NCBI GenBank assembly: GCA_012396115.1
Contig: JAAXOU010000001.1
Span: forward strand, 1 to 57,576
DNA: 57,576 nt
Direction: 5' to 3'
Source: Streptomyces somaliensis DSM 40738
Lineage (GTDB): Bacteria; Actinomycetota; Actinomycetes; Streptomycetales; Streptomycetaceae
The notes beneath the pieces are model-generated. The model saw only the letters and a program-made list of their open reading frames with translations, was not told the DNA's origin and did not search any database. Below, in pieces: positions 24,777 through 34,043 of the stretch; position 1 is the stretch's first letter; the number at the start of each line of letters is the position of its first letter. The translations under genes were made by a program, and so were the position numbers.

Positions 24777-24858
24777 GGCCCACCGGTCCCGGCTCGGGCC
24801 TATGGCCCACCGACCTCGGCCCACCGGTCCCGGCTCGGGCCTACGGCCTACCGGTCCC
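24777..24858. repeat. 41-bp direct repeat spanning the ponA stop codon
   Basis: Two near-identical copies (24777-24817 and 24818-24858) begin GGCCCACCGGTCCCGGCTCG, with a partial third after. The ponA TAG (24848-24850) lies in the second copy. Confidence 0.75.
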
Positions 24859-27139
24859 GGCCGCCCGTGCCGTTGCCGTTGCCGTTGCCTCCGCCGCCCG
24901 TGTGGGTGCCGCCGCCGAGGATGTCGACCGGGAAGGAGAACTCGGGGAACGGCCGGTCGCCGTCGCCCGGCTCCTCCCCGCCGCCGCCCGGTCCACCGCC
25001 GCCCGGCCACCCGCCGCCGCCCGGCTTGTCGTCCCCGCCCGGGGGCGTGGTCGGGGCCGGGGGCTGCGGCTTCGGGGCCTCCGGGATCGGGACCTCGGTG
25101 AAGTCCGGGGCGGGGTGTCCCTCCAGGGCGCCCGACATGGCGTCCTTCCAGATGGGACCGGGGACCTTCCCGCCGAAGACCTTGTCGTGGTACCGCCCGC
25201 CGATGGTGATGTACTCCATCTTCACCTGCTGGGTGGGACTGCCGACCCAGACGGCGCCGGACAGGTTCGGGGTGTAGCCGACGAACCAGGCGTTGCGGCG
25301 GCTGTCCGTCGTGCCCGTCTTGCCGGCGTTGTCACGGGACTGCAGGCCGGCCTCCTGGCCCGTACCGGAGTCGACCACACCGCGCAGCAGCGTGTTTATC
25401 GTGTCCGCGGTCCGCTCGGTCATCGCGCGCCTGCACGCCGAGCGGGGCACCTTCAGGCTGCGGCCCTTGGTGTTCGTGATCGACTCGATGGCGGTCGGCG
25501 TGCAGTACGTGCCGCGGTTGGCGAACGACGCGTACGCGGCGGCCATGGTCAGCGGCGACATGCCCTGCGAGCCGAGGGTGAGCGCGGACGGCTTCTCGGG
25601 CAGCTTCTCGTCGTCGCCCATGACCACGCCGAGCTTGTCGGTCATCTCGATGACCGGGCACATGCCGATCTCGCCGAGCATCTGGACGAAGTACGTGTTG
25701 ACCGACTTCTCCATGGCCTCCCTGAGCGCGTACGGGCCGACCTCCGACTCGTTCTCGTTCTCGACCGTGTCGTCGCCCACGTTCCGCCAGGGCTTCCCGC
25801 TGCACGACTGGACGGAGTCCGGGTACGGCATTTTGTACGGCGAGGGGTAGACCTGCGTCGGCGGCTTGCCCTGTTCGATGGCGGCCGCGGCGATGAACGG
25901 CTTGAAGGTCGAGCCGGTCGGGAAGCCGAAGTTCGACCCGCCCATGCCCCGGTTGACCGAGTAGTTGATCTGCGTCTCGTTCCTGCCGAAGCCGTACGGC
26001 TTGGACTGGCCCATCGCGAGGATCCTGCCCGTGCCGGGCTGGACCATGGTGATCGCCGCGGCGACCTTGTCGTCCTGGTAGACGTGCTCCTTGAGCGAGT
26101 CCTGGGCGGCCTTCTGCGCCTGCGGGTCGAGCGTGGTCCGGATGTTCAGACCGCCGCGGTTCCAGATCTTGGCGCGCTCCTCGCGGGTCTTGCCGAAGAC
26201 CCGGTCGGAGAGGAAGACCTCGCGGACGTAGTCGCAGAAGAAGCCGGCGCCGTCGCGCGCGGTGATGCAGCCGTTCTTCGGCTGGGTGACCTTCAGCACG
26301 ATCGGCTCGGCCTTGGCGCGGTCGGCCTCGGCCTGGCTGATGTGGCCGACGGCGGCCATCCGCTGGAGGACGACGTTGCGGCGGTTGGTGGCCTCCTGGA
26401 CGTCGTTCACGGGGTCGTACCGGCTGGGGGACTGGACGAGCCCGGCGAGCATCGCGGCCTCGCCGAGGGTCAGGTCCCTGGCGTGCTTGGAGAAGTACCG
26501 CTGGGACGCCGCCTCGATGCCGTACGCCTGCTGGCCGAAGAACGTGATGTTGAGGTAGTTCTCGAGGATCGTCTTCTTCCCGAGCTCCTTCTCGACCTGG
26601 ATCGCGTACTTCAGCTCCTGGATCTTGCGGCCCAGGGTCTGCTGGGTGGCCTGCGCGAACTTGTCGCGGTCGTCGCCGGCGGCCTCGACGAAGACGTTCT
26701 TCACGTACTGCTGCGTCAGCGTCGAGGCGCCCTGGGCGACGCCGCCCTCCTGGGCGTTGCGGTTCAACGCGCGCAGGACGCCCTTGAGGTCGACGGCCCC
26801 GTGCTCGTAGAAGCGCGAGTCCTCGATGGCGACGATCGCCTTCTGCATGTACGGCGAGATGTCCTTCAGCGGGACCACCGTGCGGTCGCGGGAGTAGACC
26901 GTCGCGATCAGACCGCCCTCGGCGTCCAGGATCCGGGTGCGCTCGCTCAGCGGCGGGCTCTTCATGCTGGCCGGGATCTCGTCGAACCCCTGGACCGTCC
27001 CCTTCGCCGCGAGGCCCAGGGCTCCCGCCGCGGGCATCGCGATGCCGGCGAGGACGACTCCGGAGAGCACGCTGACACCGAGGAACTTGGCGGCCTGCTG
27101 GGTCGTGGTCAGACCCCCGCCCGAGCGGTTCTTTGGCAT
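24848..27139 (-). CDS. ponA: Bifunctional penicillin-binding protein, class A
   Basis: A 763-residue class A PBP that polymerises and cross-links peptidoglycan outside the membrane. One N-terminal membrane helix lies at about 15-40. The GT51 glycosyltransferase domain (about 60-260) has EDSRFYEHGAVD with the catalytic Glu, GASTLTQQYVKN and GIEAASQRYFSKHARDL. The transpeptidase domain (about 340-650) has the nucleophile GSTFKPFI, the SVN motif EKSVNTYFV and KTGTTDSRRNAWFVGYTP. The last 80 residues are Pro/Gly-rich with PGGGGWPGGGGPGGGG, a disordered tail. wblA is divergent. The order matches S. coelicolor ponA-wblA and mycobacterial ponA2-whiB4. Confidence 0.96.
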   Translation of the reverse strand: MPKNRSGGGLTTTQQAAKFLGVSVLSGVVLAGIAMPAAGALGLAAKGTVQGFDEIPASMKSPPLSERTRILDAEGGLIATVYSRDRTVVPLKDISPYMQKAIVAIEDSRFYEHGAVDLKGVLRALNRNAQEGGVAQGASTLTQQYVKNVFVEAAGDDRDKFAQATQQTLGRKIQELKYAIQVEKELGKKTILENYLNITFFGQQAYGIEAASQRYFSKHARDLTLGEAAMLAGLVQSPSRYDPVNDVQEATNRRNVVLQRMAAVGHISQAEADRAKAEPIVLKVTQPKNGCITARDGAGFFCDYVREVFLSDRVFGKTREERAKIWNRGGLNIRTTLDPQAQKAAQDSLKEHVYQDDKVAAAITMVQPGTGRILAMGQSKPYGFGRNETQINYSVNRGMGGSNFGFPTGSTFKPFIAAAAIEQGKPPTQVYPSPYKMPYPDSVQSCSGKPWRNVGDDTVENENESEVGPYALREAMEKSVNTYFVQMLGEIGMCPVIEMTDKLGVVMGDDEKLPEKPSALTLGSQGMSPLTMAAAYASFANRGTYCTPTAIESITNTKGRSLKVPRSACRRAMTERTADTINTLLRGVVDSGTGQEAGLQSRDNAGKTGTTDSRRNAWFVGYTPNLSGAVWVGSPTQQVKMEYITIGGRYHDKVFGGKVPGPIWKDAMSGALEGHPAPDFTEVPIPEAPKPQPPAPTTPPGGDDKPGGGGWPGGGGPGGGGEEPGDGDRPFPEFSFPVDILGGGTHTGGGGNGNGNGTGGRDR

Positions 27140-27614
27140 GGGCGAAGCCTACGTTCTCATTCGCCGGACAGGTGTACGTGCCTTGGCCTAAGCTGGCCGC
27201 AACCACCACGGTGGCCGTGTCGGCGCACCGCGCGGCCGGCGCACCCTCCCCCTCCACTCCTCCTCCGAGACCTCGTCCAAGGCACCACGGCGCCACCTCC
27301 CCCACGCGGCCGCGCCGGTCCCGGCGCCGCGTTCGGCGGCGGCGCGGCGCACCGTCCGTCTCCCGGCGGGTGCACGGGGGCGCCCCGCGCGGGCGGTGAG
27401 GATACGCCCCGTTCCGCGCGTTTCGGCCAGTTTGCCTCCGAGTCACTCCTCTGGGTGATCTGCCGCGCACGCATAGTCCGTTCGGGCCATTCAAGATTGG
27501 GCCCGAAGGAGGTGTTGCGGTGTGTCGACCTTCCGTAACGTCCTCAACTGGCAGCGGTGAATATGCCGCTGCCGCCGTGGGGGAGCCTCGATTTCGGGAG
27601 AGGACGGCGCCGGC
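27140..27614. promoter_or_regulatory. Long ponA-wblA divergent control region
   Basis: The 475 bases hold no gene I can support. The part nearest wblA (about 27400-27560) is less GC-rich and ends in the leader hairpin described separately. In S. coelicolor wblA is strongly controlled by developmental regulators such as BldD and AdpA; no site matching them could be assigned by eye. Confidence 0.55.
27550..27573 (+). promoter_or_regulatory. Hairpin in the wblA leader
   Basis: GGCAGCGG and CCGCTGCC form a perfect 8-bp stem with the 8-base AT-rich loop TGAATATG, ending 41 bases upstream of the wblA ATG. It could shape mRNA stability or be an operator. Confidence 0.5.
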
Positions 27615-27959
27615 ATGGGCTGGGTAGCTGACTGGAGTGCGCAGGCGGCCTGCCGCACTACCGATCCGGACGAACTGTTCGTACAAGGAGCGGCGCAGAA
27701 CAGGGCCAAGGCGGTGTGCACCGGGTGTCCGGTGCGGACCGAGTGCCTGGCCGACGCGCTGGACAACCGCGTCGAGTTCGGCGTGTGGGGCGGCATGACG
27801 GAACGCGAGCGGCGCGCCCTGCTGCGGAGGCGGCCGACCGTCACCTCCTGGCGGCGCCTCCTGGAGACGGCGCGTACGGAGTACGAACGCGGCGCGGGCA
27901 TCCTGCCCGTCGCACTGGACGACGACGAGACGTACGAGACGTACGCGGCGGTCGGCTGA
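27615..27959 (+). CDS. wblA: WblA, WhiB-like iron-sulfur regulator
   Basis: A 114-residue WhiB-family protein. Four cysteines bind a [4Fe-4S] cluster: Cys13 in AACRTTD, then AVCTGCPVRTEC. The G[VI]WGG turn is FGVWGGMTERERRALLRRRP. In S. coelicolor WblA promotes sporulation and represses antibiotic production, and it responds to oxidants; the mycobacterial counterpart is WhiB4. Position between ponA and the ArsA-like pair fixes the identity. The ATG 27615 gives the usual length. The leader is long, with a hairpin close to the start. Confidence 0.95.
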   Translation: MGWVADWSAQAACRTTDPDELFVQGAAQNRAKAVCTGCPVRTECLADALDNRVEFGVWGGMTERERRALLRRRPTVTSWRRLLETARTEYERGAGILPVALDDDETYETYAAVG

Positions 27960-27970
27960 CCCGCCGCCTC

Positions 27971-28004
27971 CGGGCCGGAAGCCGGCGGGACGCCGGTCGG
28001 CCCG
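27971..28004 (+). terminator. Terminator after wblA
   Basis: CGGGCCG (27971-27977) pairs with CGGCCCG (27998-28004), with an inner CCGGC/GCCGG stem. It starts 12 bases after the wblA stop, between convergent genes. Confidence 0.65.
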
Positions 28005-28128
28005 CCGTGGGCCCGGGCGCCGGGACGCCCCGCCCCGTTCCGGGACCCGGCGGACACCCCCGCCGAAACCCGCGCCGGTGGACACCCCGACGGACACCCC
28101 GACGGAACGTCCTCCCGGCGCGCGGCCG

Positions 28129-29409
28129 TCAGCGGTCCCGCGAGGGTGACGCCAGGTGCGCGCCGACGGCGCGCAGCGTGGTCAGGTCGTGGACGTCGGA
28201 GGCGAGCGCGGGGACCTCCGCCACGGGTACCTCCGGGTGGAGGGCGGTGAACCGGTCGCGCGTACGCCGCTCCCGGTCGATCACCCGCATCCGCTCCACG
28301 TGGAGCCGCAGCAGCCCTGCCGTCAGCTCCGCGTCGCCGCGGGGTGCTTCGGTCGTCGGTTCGGATTCGGACGGATGGGCCTGGGGGGAGGCGACAGCCG
28401 GGCCGCCGACGGGAGTCTGCCCACCGTCCGGGGCGGCCATGCGGGCCCCGTCGAGTTTCTCCGCGGCGGCGAGCGCCCGTTCGGCGGACAGCCCGGCGGC
28501 GCCGCTGCCGTGCACCCGGTTGAGCACGAGACCCTCCAGGGGCATGTCCTCCGCGGCCAGCCGCTCCACGAAGTACGCCGCCTCCCGCAGCGCGTCCCGC
28601 TCCGGCGCGGCCACCACCAGGAACGCCGTGCCGGGCGCCTGCAGGAGCCGGTACGTCGCGTCCGCCCGCGTGCGGAAGCCGCCGAACATCGTGTCCATCG
28701 CCGCCACGAACGTCTGAACGTCCCGCAGCAGCTGACCGCCCAGCAGCTTCCCCATCGTGCCCGTCATCATCGACATGCCGACGTTCAGGAACTTCACGCC
28801 CGCCCGGCCGCCCGCCTTCGCCGGGGCCGTCAGCGCCCGGATGAGCCTGCCGTCCAGGAACGACCCCAGCCGCTTCGGCGCGTCCAGGAAGTCCAGCGCC
28901 GACCGGGACGGCGGGGTGTCCACGACGATCAGGTCCCACTCGTCGCGGGCCCGCAGCTGCCCCAGCTTCTCCATCGCCATGTACTCCTGCGTGCCCGCGA
29001 AACCGGCCGACAGCGACCGGTAGAAGGGGTTCGCCAGGATCGCGCGGGCCCGCTCCGGGTCCGCGTGCGCCTCGACGATCTCGTCGAAGGTGCGCTTCAT
29101 GTCCAGCATCATGGCGTGCAGCTCACCGCCGGCGCCGCCCTCGACCCCCGGCACCCGGCGCGGGGTGTTGTCCAGCTCCTCGACGCCCATCGACTGGGCC
29201 AGCCGGCGCGCCGGGTCGATCGTCAGCACGACCACCCTGCGGCCCCGCTCCGCCGCCCGCAGGCCCAGCGCCGCGGCCGTCGTCGTCTTGCCCACCCCGC
29301 CCGCGCCGCAGCAGACGACGATCCGGGTCGCCGGGTCGTCCAGCAGGGGGTCGACCTCCAGGGCGCGCGGCGCGGTGGCCGCGTCCGGTGCCGCTCCGGC
29401 GGCCGTCAT
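28129..29409 (-). CDS. ArsA/GET3-like ATPase, second of a pair
   Basis: A 426-residue P-loop ATPase. Walker A is VCCGAGGVGKTTTAAALGL (about residue 33) and switch II is LIVVDTPPSRSALDFLDAP (about 157). TIDPARRLAQSMGV is the typical A-loop region. A low-complexity insert (about 340-370, TPVGGPAVASPQAHPSESEP) precedes the C-terminal helix. Unlike arsenite pumps it has no metal-binding cysteines, so arsenic transport is not implied. It follows the first ArsA-like gene with a 4-bp ATGA overlap. Pairs of this kind sit beside WhiB-like genes across actinobacteria (Rv3679-Rv3680 in M. tuberculosis), where they affect redox and metabolite balance. Confidence 0.92.
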   Translation of the reverse strand: MTAAGAAPDAATAPRALEVDPLLDDPATRIVVCCGAGGVGKTTTAAALGLRAAERGRRVVVLTIDPARRLAQSMGVEELDNTPRRVPGVEGGAGGELHAMMLDMKRTFDEIVEAHADPERARAILANPFYRSLSAGFAGTQEYMAMEKLGQLRARDEWDLIVVDTPPSRSALDFLDAPKRLGSFLDGRLIRALTAPAKAGGRAGVKFLNVGMSMMTGTMGKLLGGQLLRDVQTFVAAMDTMFGGFRTRADATYRLLQAPGTAFLVVAAPERDALREAAYFVERLAAEDMPLEGLVLNRVHGSGAAGLSAERALAAAEKLDGARMAAPDGGQTPVGGPAVASPQAHPSESEPTTEAPRGDAELTAGLLRLHVERMRVIDRERRTRDRFTALHPEVPVAEVPALASDVHDLTTLRAVGAHLASPSRDR

Positions 29410-30374
29410 GCGTCGCTCACCCCGAGGTCCTCCCGCAGTCGCCTGGCCAGGCGGTACAGCCCGGCGAGATCCACGCCCCGGCCGAGCAGGGGCAGTTCGC
29501 GCACCGGCAGCCGGAGCTTGGCCAGCGCCTCCCGCTGCTCCCGCTCCAGCTCCAGCCGCCGCGCGTGCTCGGCCGCCTGGGCGAGCAGCGGGTCCGCCAG
29601 CCGCTCCGCTCCGTCCACCCCGGCCGCCGCCAGCGCCCGGGCGACACCGGCGCGACGGCCGCCGGAGGCGGCTCGTACCGCGTCCTCGTCGAGGAGGTGC
29701 GGACGGACCATGTTCACGAGGACGTCGCCCACCGGGATCCCCGCGGCGCGCAGCTCGGCGACGCCGTCCGCGGTCTCCTGGACCGGCATCTCCTCCAGCA
29801 GGGTCACCAGGTGCACGGCCGTGTCGGACGACTTGACCACCCGCATCACCGACTGCGCCTGCTTGTGGACCGGGCCCATCCGGGCCAGGCCGGCGACCTC
29901 CTCGTTGACGTTGAGGAAGCGGGTGACGCGGCCGGTCGGCGGGGCGTCCATCACGACGTGGTCGTAGACGAACCGCCCGGCCCCGTCCCTGCGGCGCACC
30001 GCCTCGCACGCCTTGCCGGTGAGCAGGACGTCCCGCAGGCCCGGCGCGACGGTCGTCGCGAAGTCGATCGCGCCGAGCTTCTTCAGCGCGCGGCCCGCGG
30101 CCCCCAGCCGGTAGAACGTCTGGAGGTAGTCGAGCAGCGCCCGTTCGGCGTCGATGACGAGGGCGTACACCTCCCCGCCGCCCGGGGCCACGGCGATCTT
30201 CCGCTCCTCGTACGGGAGCGGCTCCGTCCCGAAGAGCTGGGCGATGCCCTGCCTGCCCTCGACCTCCACGAGGAGGGTCCGTCCGCCCTCCGCCGCGAGG
30301 GCGAGCGCGAGGGCGGCGGCGACCGTCGTCTTACCGGTACCGCCCTTGCCGCTGACGACCTGGAGCCTGCTCAC
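29406..30374 (-). CDS. ArsA/GET3-like ATPase, first of a pair
   Basis: A 322-residue partner ATPase. Walker A VVSGKGGTGKTTVAAALAL is at residue 6; VMDAPPTGRVTRFLNV (about 142) is the switch region and VHLVTLLEEMPVQET a family helix. GTG 30374 is the start. Its stop overlaps the ATG of the second ATPase. The two probably form a heteromer, as shown for the mycobacterial pair. It is divergent from the DUF4177-RidA genes. Confidence 0.92.
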   Translation of the reverse strand: MSRLQVVSGKGGTGKTTVAAALALALAAEGGRTLLVEVEGRQGIAQLFGTEPLPYEERKIAVAPGGGEVYALVIDAERALLDYLQTFYRLGAAGRALKKLGAIDFATTVAPGLRDVLLTGKACEAVRRRDGAGRFVYDHVVMDAPPTGRVTRFLNVNEEVAGLARMGPVHKQAQSVMRVVKSSDTAVHLVTLLEEMPVQETADGVAELRAAGIPVGDVLVNMVRPHLLDEDAVRAASGGRRAGVARALAAAGVDGAERLADPLLAQAAEHARRLELEREQREALAKLRLPVRELPLLGRGVDLAGLYRLARRLREDLGVSDA

Positions 30375-30455
30375 AGGGCGAGCGTAACCAGTGGTGCCGC
30401 GGCCCGCGCAGGAGGCCGCCCCGGGGCGGTGCGCGGCAGCGGATACAGTCGGCCC

Positions 30456-30614
30456 ATGACCAAATGGGAATACGCGACCGTGCCCCTCCTGGTGCACGCG
30501 ACCAAGCAGATTCTGGACACCTGGGGCGAGGACGGCTGGGAGCTGGTCCAGGTCGTGCCCGGGCCGAACAACCCCGAGCAGCTCGTGGCGTACCTGAAGA
30601 GGGAGAAGCCGTGA
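30456..30614 (+). CDS. DUF4177 small protein
   Basis: A 52-residue protein with TKWEYATVPLLVH, TWGEDGWELVQVVPG and LVAYLKREKP, the DUF4177 pattern of a small alpha/beta unit. The role is unknown. It overlaps the next gene by 4 bases (GTGA), so the two are translationally coupled. Confidence 0.88.
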   Translation: MTKWEYATVPLLVHATKQILDTWGEDGWELVQVVPGPNNPEQLVAYLKREKP

Positions 30615-31084
30615 CCGGGCGCGTCGAGGCGGCCCTGGCGGAGCGCGGACTGACGCTCCCGCAGGTGGCGCCGCCGCTGGCCGTGTACCAGCCGGCCGTG
30701 CGGTCCGGGGCGTACGTGTACACGGCGGGCCAGCTGCCCATGGTGGACGGCGCGCTGCCGGTCACCGGCAAGGTGGGCGCGGAGGTCACGCCGGAGGAGG
30801 CCAGGGACCTGGCCCGGATCTGCGCGCTGAACGCGCTGGCCGCGGTGAAGTCCGTGACGGGCGACCTGGACCGCGTCGCGCGCGTCGTGAAGGTCGTCGG
30901 CTTCGTCGCGTCGGCGCCGGACTTCACGGGGCAGCCGGCCGTCCTGAACGGCGCGAGCGAGCTGCTCGGCGAGGTGCTCGGCGAGGCGGGCGTCCACGCC
31001 CGCAGCGCGGTGGGCGTGGCGGTCCTGCCGCTGGACGCCCCCGTGGAGGTCGAGGTCCAGGTGGAGCTCGTCCCGGAGGACTGA
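30611..31084 (+). CDS. RidA-family protein
   Basis: A 157-residue YjgF/YER057c/UK114 protein. GAYVYTAGQLPMVDG (about 34-48) and NALAAVKSVTGDLDRVARVV (about 77-96) fit the fold, as does AGVHARSAVGVAVLPLDAPV at the end, with the conserved Arg of the active site. True RidA removes reactive enamines; this belongs to a longer actinobacterial subgroup (Rv3678c-like) whose substrate is not established. Confidence 0.9.
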   Translation: MTGRVEAALAERGLTLPQVAPPLAVYQPAVRSGAYVYTAGQLPMVDGALPVTGKVGAEVTPEEARDLARICALNALAAVKSVTGDLDRVARVVKVVGFVASAPDFTGQPAVLNGASELLGEVLGEAGVHARSAVGVAVLPLDAPVEVEVQVELVPED

Positions 31085-31261
31085 ACCGGTCCGGCGCACG
31101 GCCGGGCCGTCCCGGGCGGGCCGGCCGTGCCGTACGGGCGGGGCGGCGCCCGCTACCGGGCCCTTCGCCTGTCGGGCCCTTCGGCCGCCGGGCCCTCGCC
31201 TGCCGGGCCCCTCGCCTGCCGGGCCTCGAACATCCGGTCCGATCGGCATAGGCTCCGCTCC

Positions 31262-32173
31262 ATGTCCAATGGTCAGTGGTACCCCCCGGAATGGCCCGAC
31301 CGGATCCGCGCCCTCGCGGCCGGCGAGCTGGCGGTCGTGGAGCCCCGGCGTGCCGCCACCGTGCTGCTGCTGCGCGGGGCGGGCCGCGCCGTCGAGGTGC
31401 ACATGCTGCGCCGCCGCTCCTCGATGGCCTTCGCGGGTGGCGCGTACGCCTACCCCGGCGGCGGCGTCGACCCCCGCGACGAGCAGCCGGTGCGCTGGGC
31501 CGGGCCGGGGCCCGCCGAGTGGGCCGAGCGCCTCGGCGTCGCCACGCCGGCCGAGGCCCAGGCCGTCGTGTGCGCGGCGGTCCGCGAGACGTACGAGGAG
31601 GCGGGCGTGCTCCTCGCCGGGCCCACGCCCGACTCGGTCGTCGGCGACACGACCGGGGACGACTGGGAGGCAGCCCGGGTCGCCCTCGTCGCGCGGGAGC
31701 TGTCCTTCGCGGAGTTCCTGGCCTCCCGCGACCTCGTCCTCCGCTCCGACCTGCTGGGCGCCTGGGCGCGCTGGATCACCCCCGAGTTCGAGCCGCGCCG
31801 CTACGACACCTGGTTCTTCGTCGCCGCGCTCCCCGCCGGACAGCGCACCCTCCCCCAGGACCTCGACCCCGCCCGGGGCGGGGGGACCCCCGCCTCCACC
31901 GAGGCCGACCTGTCCGTGTGGATCCGCCCCGCGGACGCCGCCGCCGGCTACGACCGGGGCGAACTGCTGATGATGCCGCCCACCATCGCCACCCTGCGCA
32001 CCCTCACCGCGTACGACTCCCCGCTCGCCGCCCTGGAGGCCGCCCGGGACCGGGACCTCGCGCCGGTCCTCGCGCGGGCGGAGCTGGACGGCGACCGGGT
32101 GGTGCTGAGCTGGCCCGGCCACGACGAGTTCACCCGGCACGTGCCCGAGGCGCCCGCCGGAGGTGCCGCGTGA
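31262..32173 (+). CDS. Nudix hydrolase
   Basis: A 303-residue Nudix protein. AYAYPGGGVDPRD (about 60) opens the Nudix region and AAVRETYEEAGVLL (about 103) gives the REXXEE helix, with a long insert between them. RYDTWFFVAALP and EADLSVWIRP follow. The length matches the NUDT19-like subgroup, which includes acyl-CoA diphosphatases. The last codon overlaps the next gene (GTGA). The 177 bases upstream hold repeats of CTCGCCTGCCGGGCCC type (about 31160-31225). Confidence 0.88.
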   Translation: MSNGQWYPPEWPDRIRALAAGELAVVEPRRAATVLLLRGAGRAVEVHMLRRRSSMAFAGGAYAYPGGGVDPRDEQPVRWAGPGPAEWAERLGVATPAEAQAVVCAAVRETYEEAGVLLAGPTPDSVVGDTTGDDWEAARVALVARELSFAEFLASRDLVLRSDLLGAWARWITPEFEPRRYDTWFFVAALPAGQRTLPQDLDPARGGGTPASTEADLSVWIRPADAAAGYDRGELLMMPPTIATLRTLTAYDSPLAALEAARDRDLAPVLARAELDGDRVVLSWPGHDEFTRHVPEAPAGGAA

Positions 32174-33000
32174 CCGGCGCGGCCGCCCTCCCAGGCCGGC
32201 CCCGCGGCGCCGTGGTGTCCGGGCCCGCCACCGAGCGGGCCGTGAACGTCCTGGCGCCCAACCCGTCCGCGATGACCCTCGACGGCACCAACACCTGGGT
32301 CCTGTCCGAGCCGGACTCCCCGCTCGCCGTCGTGGTCGACCCTGGCCCGCTCGACGAGGGCCACCTCGTGCGCGTACGGGACACCGCCGAGCGCCTCGGC
32401 AAGCGCGTCGCCCTGGTGCTGCTCACGCACGGCCACCCCGACCACGCGGAGGGCGCCGGGCGGTTCGCCGAGCTGACCGGGGCGCCCGTGCGGGCCCTGG
32501 ACCCGGCGCTGCGGCTCGGCGGGGAGGGCCTGTCCGCGGGGCAGGCCGTCACGGTCGGCGGCCTGGAGCTGCGGGTCGTGCCGACGCCCGGCCACACCGG
32601 GGACTCGCTCAGCTTCCACCTGCCGGCCGACCGCGCCGTGCTGACCGGCGACACGGTCCTGGGCCGGGGGACGACGATGGTGGCGCACCCCGACGGGCGG
32701 CTCGGGGACTACCTGGACTCGCTGCGCCGGCTGCGCTCCCTCACCGTCGACGACGGGGTGCGGACGGTCCTGCCGGGCCACGGCCCGGTCCTGGACGACG
32801 CGCAGGGCGCCGTGGAGTTCTACCTGGCGCACCGCGCGCACCGGCTCGCCCAGGTGGAGAGCGCCGTGGAGGACGGCTACACGACCCCCGCGGAGGTCGT
32901 GGCGCACGTCTACGCGGACGTCGACCGGTCCCTGTGGCCGGCGGCCGAGCTGTCGGTGCGCGCGCAGCTGGAGTACCTCTCCGGGCACGGGCTGATCTGA
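32170..33000 (+). CDS. MBL-fold hydrolase (glyoxalase II/LACTB2-like)
   Basis: A 276-residue metallo-beta-lactamase-fold protein. The zinc motif HxHxDH reads LLTHGHPDHAEGAGR (about 85); later ligands are VPTPGHTGDSLSF (His), VLTGDTVLG (Asp) and VLPGHGPVL (His). SAMTLDGTNTWVL is typical of the LACTB2 group. The C-terminal winged helix (from about 225) is also of this group. It is coupled to the Nudix gene upstream. The mycobacterial counterpart is Rv3677c. The substrate is unknown. Confidence 0.92.
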   Translation: MTGAAALPGRPRGAVVSGPATERAVNVLAPNPSAMTLDGTNTWVLSEPDSPLAVVVDPGPLDEGHLVRVRDTAERLGKRVALVLLTHGHPDHAEGAGRFAELTGAPVRALDPALRLGGEGLSAGQAVTVGGLELRVVPTPGHTGDSLSFHLPADRAVLTGDTVLGRGTTMVAHPDGRLGDYLDSLRRLRSLTVDDGVRTVLPGHGPVLDDAQGAVEFYLAHRAHRLAQVESAVEDGYTTPAEVVAHVYADVDRSLWPAAELSVRAQLEYLSGHGLI

Positions 33001-33124
33001 CGCGGGGGCGTGGCGGAGCCGGTACGCGTCCGGGACGAGGGCGGGATCCCGGCGGGGGGAGCGTGGCTTACGCTTCCCCCGCATCCGTCATCGCACCGGT
33101 CGTTCCGCTTCCCGGGGGGTCTTC

Positions 33125-34009
33125 GTGTTCGTCCTGTCTGTCCTGCTGCTCATAGCCGCGGTGGTGCTGTACTTCGTCGGGCGCGGCGGGGGCCGCGCCG
33201 GTTTCCGGCTCGGCGCGGCCGGTGCGCTGCTCGCCGCGCTGCTGGCCGGGGTCGCCAGCTGCGTCCACGTCGTCGGCGCGTACGAGGTCGGCGTCCCGGT
33301 CGCCTTCGGCAAGGTCGGCACGCCGATGCGGCCGGGCGTGAGCGTCATCTCGCCGTTCACCACCGTCACCACCTTCTCCACCCGCCCCGTCGACCTGAAC
33401 CTCTCCGACAAGGACGTGGTGGAGGTCCGCTCCTCGCAGGGCGGGGTCATGTACGCCGAGCTGACGGTGAAGTGGGCGGTCACGCCGGCCAAGGCGGTCG
33501 AGCTGTACCGGCTGGCCGGGAACGAGGCGGCCATCCAGCAGCGGCTGGTCTTCCCGGACAGCCGCGAGATCGTCCGCAACGTCTTCGCGCGCCACACGAG
33601 CGAGGAGGGCTACACCTCCGCCCGCGAGAAGATCAACGCCGAGATCGGCGAGCTGATCAAGAAGCGCCTGGCCCCGCGCGGCATCGACGTGACGACCGTG
33701 AACCTGCGGAACGTGAAGCCGTCCGACCGCCTCCAGGACCAGATCGACCGCAAGATCCAGCAGCAGCAGGCCACCGAGCGCGCCCAGGAGGCCGCCCGCA
33801 CGGCCACGGCGGAGTCCGAGCGCCGCCGGATCGAGGCGGAGGGCATCGCCCGCGCCAACAGGATCCTCAGCAACTCGCTGAGCGACAAGGTCCTGCTCAA
33901 CCAGTGCATCGAGGCGTACAAGGAGGCCGCGGCGAAGAACCCGGTGTACGCGGTGCCGTGCGGCGCCGGCAGCGGTACGCCGGTGATCGTGGACGGCAAG
34001 AGGAACTGA
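33125..34009 (+). CDS. SPFH/band 7 membrane protein
   Basis: A 294-residue prohibitin-like protein. Two hydrophobic helices (about 2-18 and 28-48) lead to the SPFH domain (about 50-225): AYEVGVPVAFGKVGTPMRPG, then FSTRPVDLNL. A charged coiled helix follows (KIQQQQATERAQEAAR, about 218-245). Such proteins build membrane microdomain scaffolds. The GTG 33125 start has the GGGGGG run nearby. No NfeD partner is next to it. A strong terminator follows. Confidence 0.87.
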   Translation: MFVLSVLLLIAAVVLYFVGRGGGRAGFRLGAAGALLAALLAGVASCVHVVGAYEVGVPVAFGKVGTPMRPGVSVISPFTTVTTFSTRPVDLNLSDKDVVEVRSSQGGVMYAELTVKWAVTPAKAVELYRLAGNEAAIQQRLVFPDSREIVRNVFARHTSEEGYTSAREKINAEIGELIKKRLAPRGIDVTTVNLRNVKPSDRLQDQIDRKIQQQQATERAQEAARTATAESERRRIEAEGIARANRILSNSLSDKVLLNQCIEAYKEAAAKNPVYAVPCGAGSGTPVIVDGKRN

Positions 34010-34043
34010 CGCCCCCGGCCCGGCACGGGCCGCACGTGGACGA

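Noticed and set aside
24902-27538. 878-codon open frame on the + strand across ponA
   Set aside because: It is antisense to a clear PBP, made of Arg/Val/Asp-rich text typical of GC-rich shadow frames.
28129-30374. Arsenic resistance operon, suggested by ArsA-like ATPases
   Set aside because: No arsB, arsC or arsR, and no metal-binding cysteines; the pair belongs to the WhiB-linked actinobacterial group.
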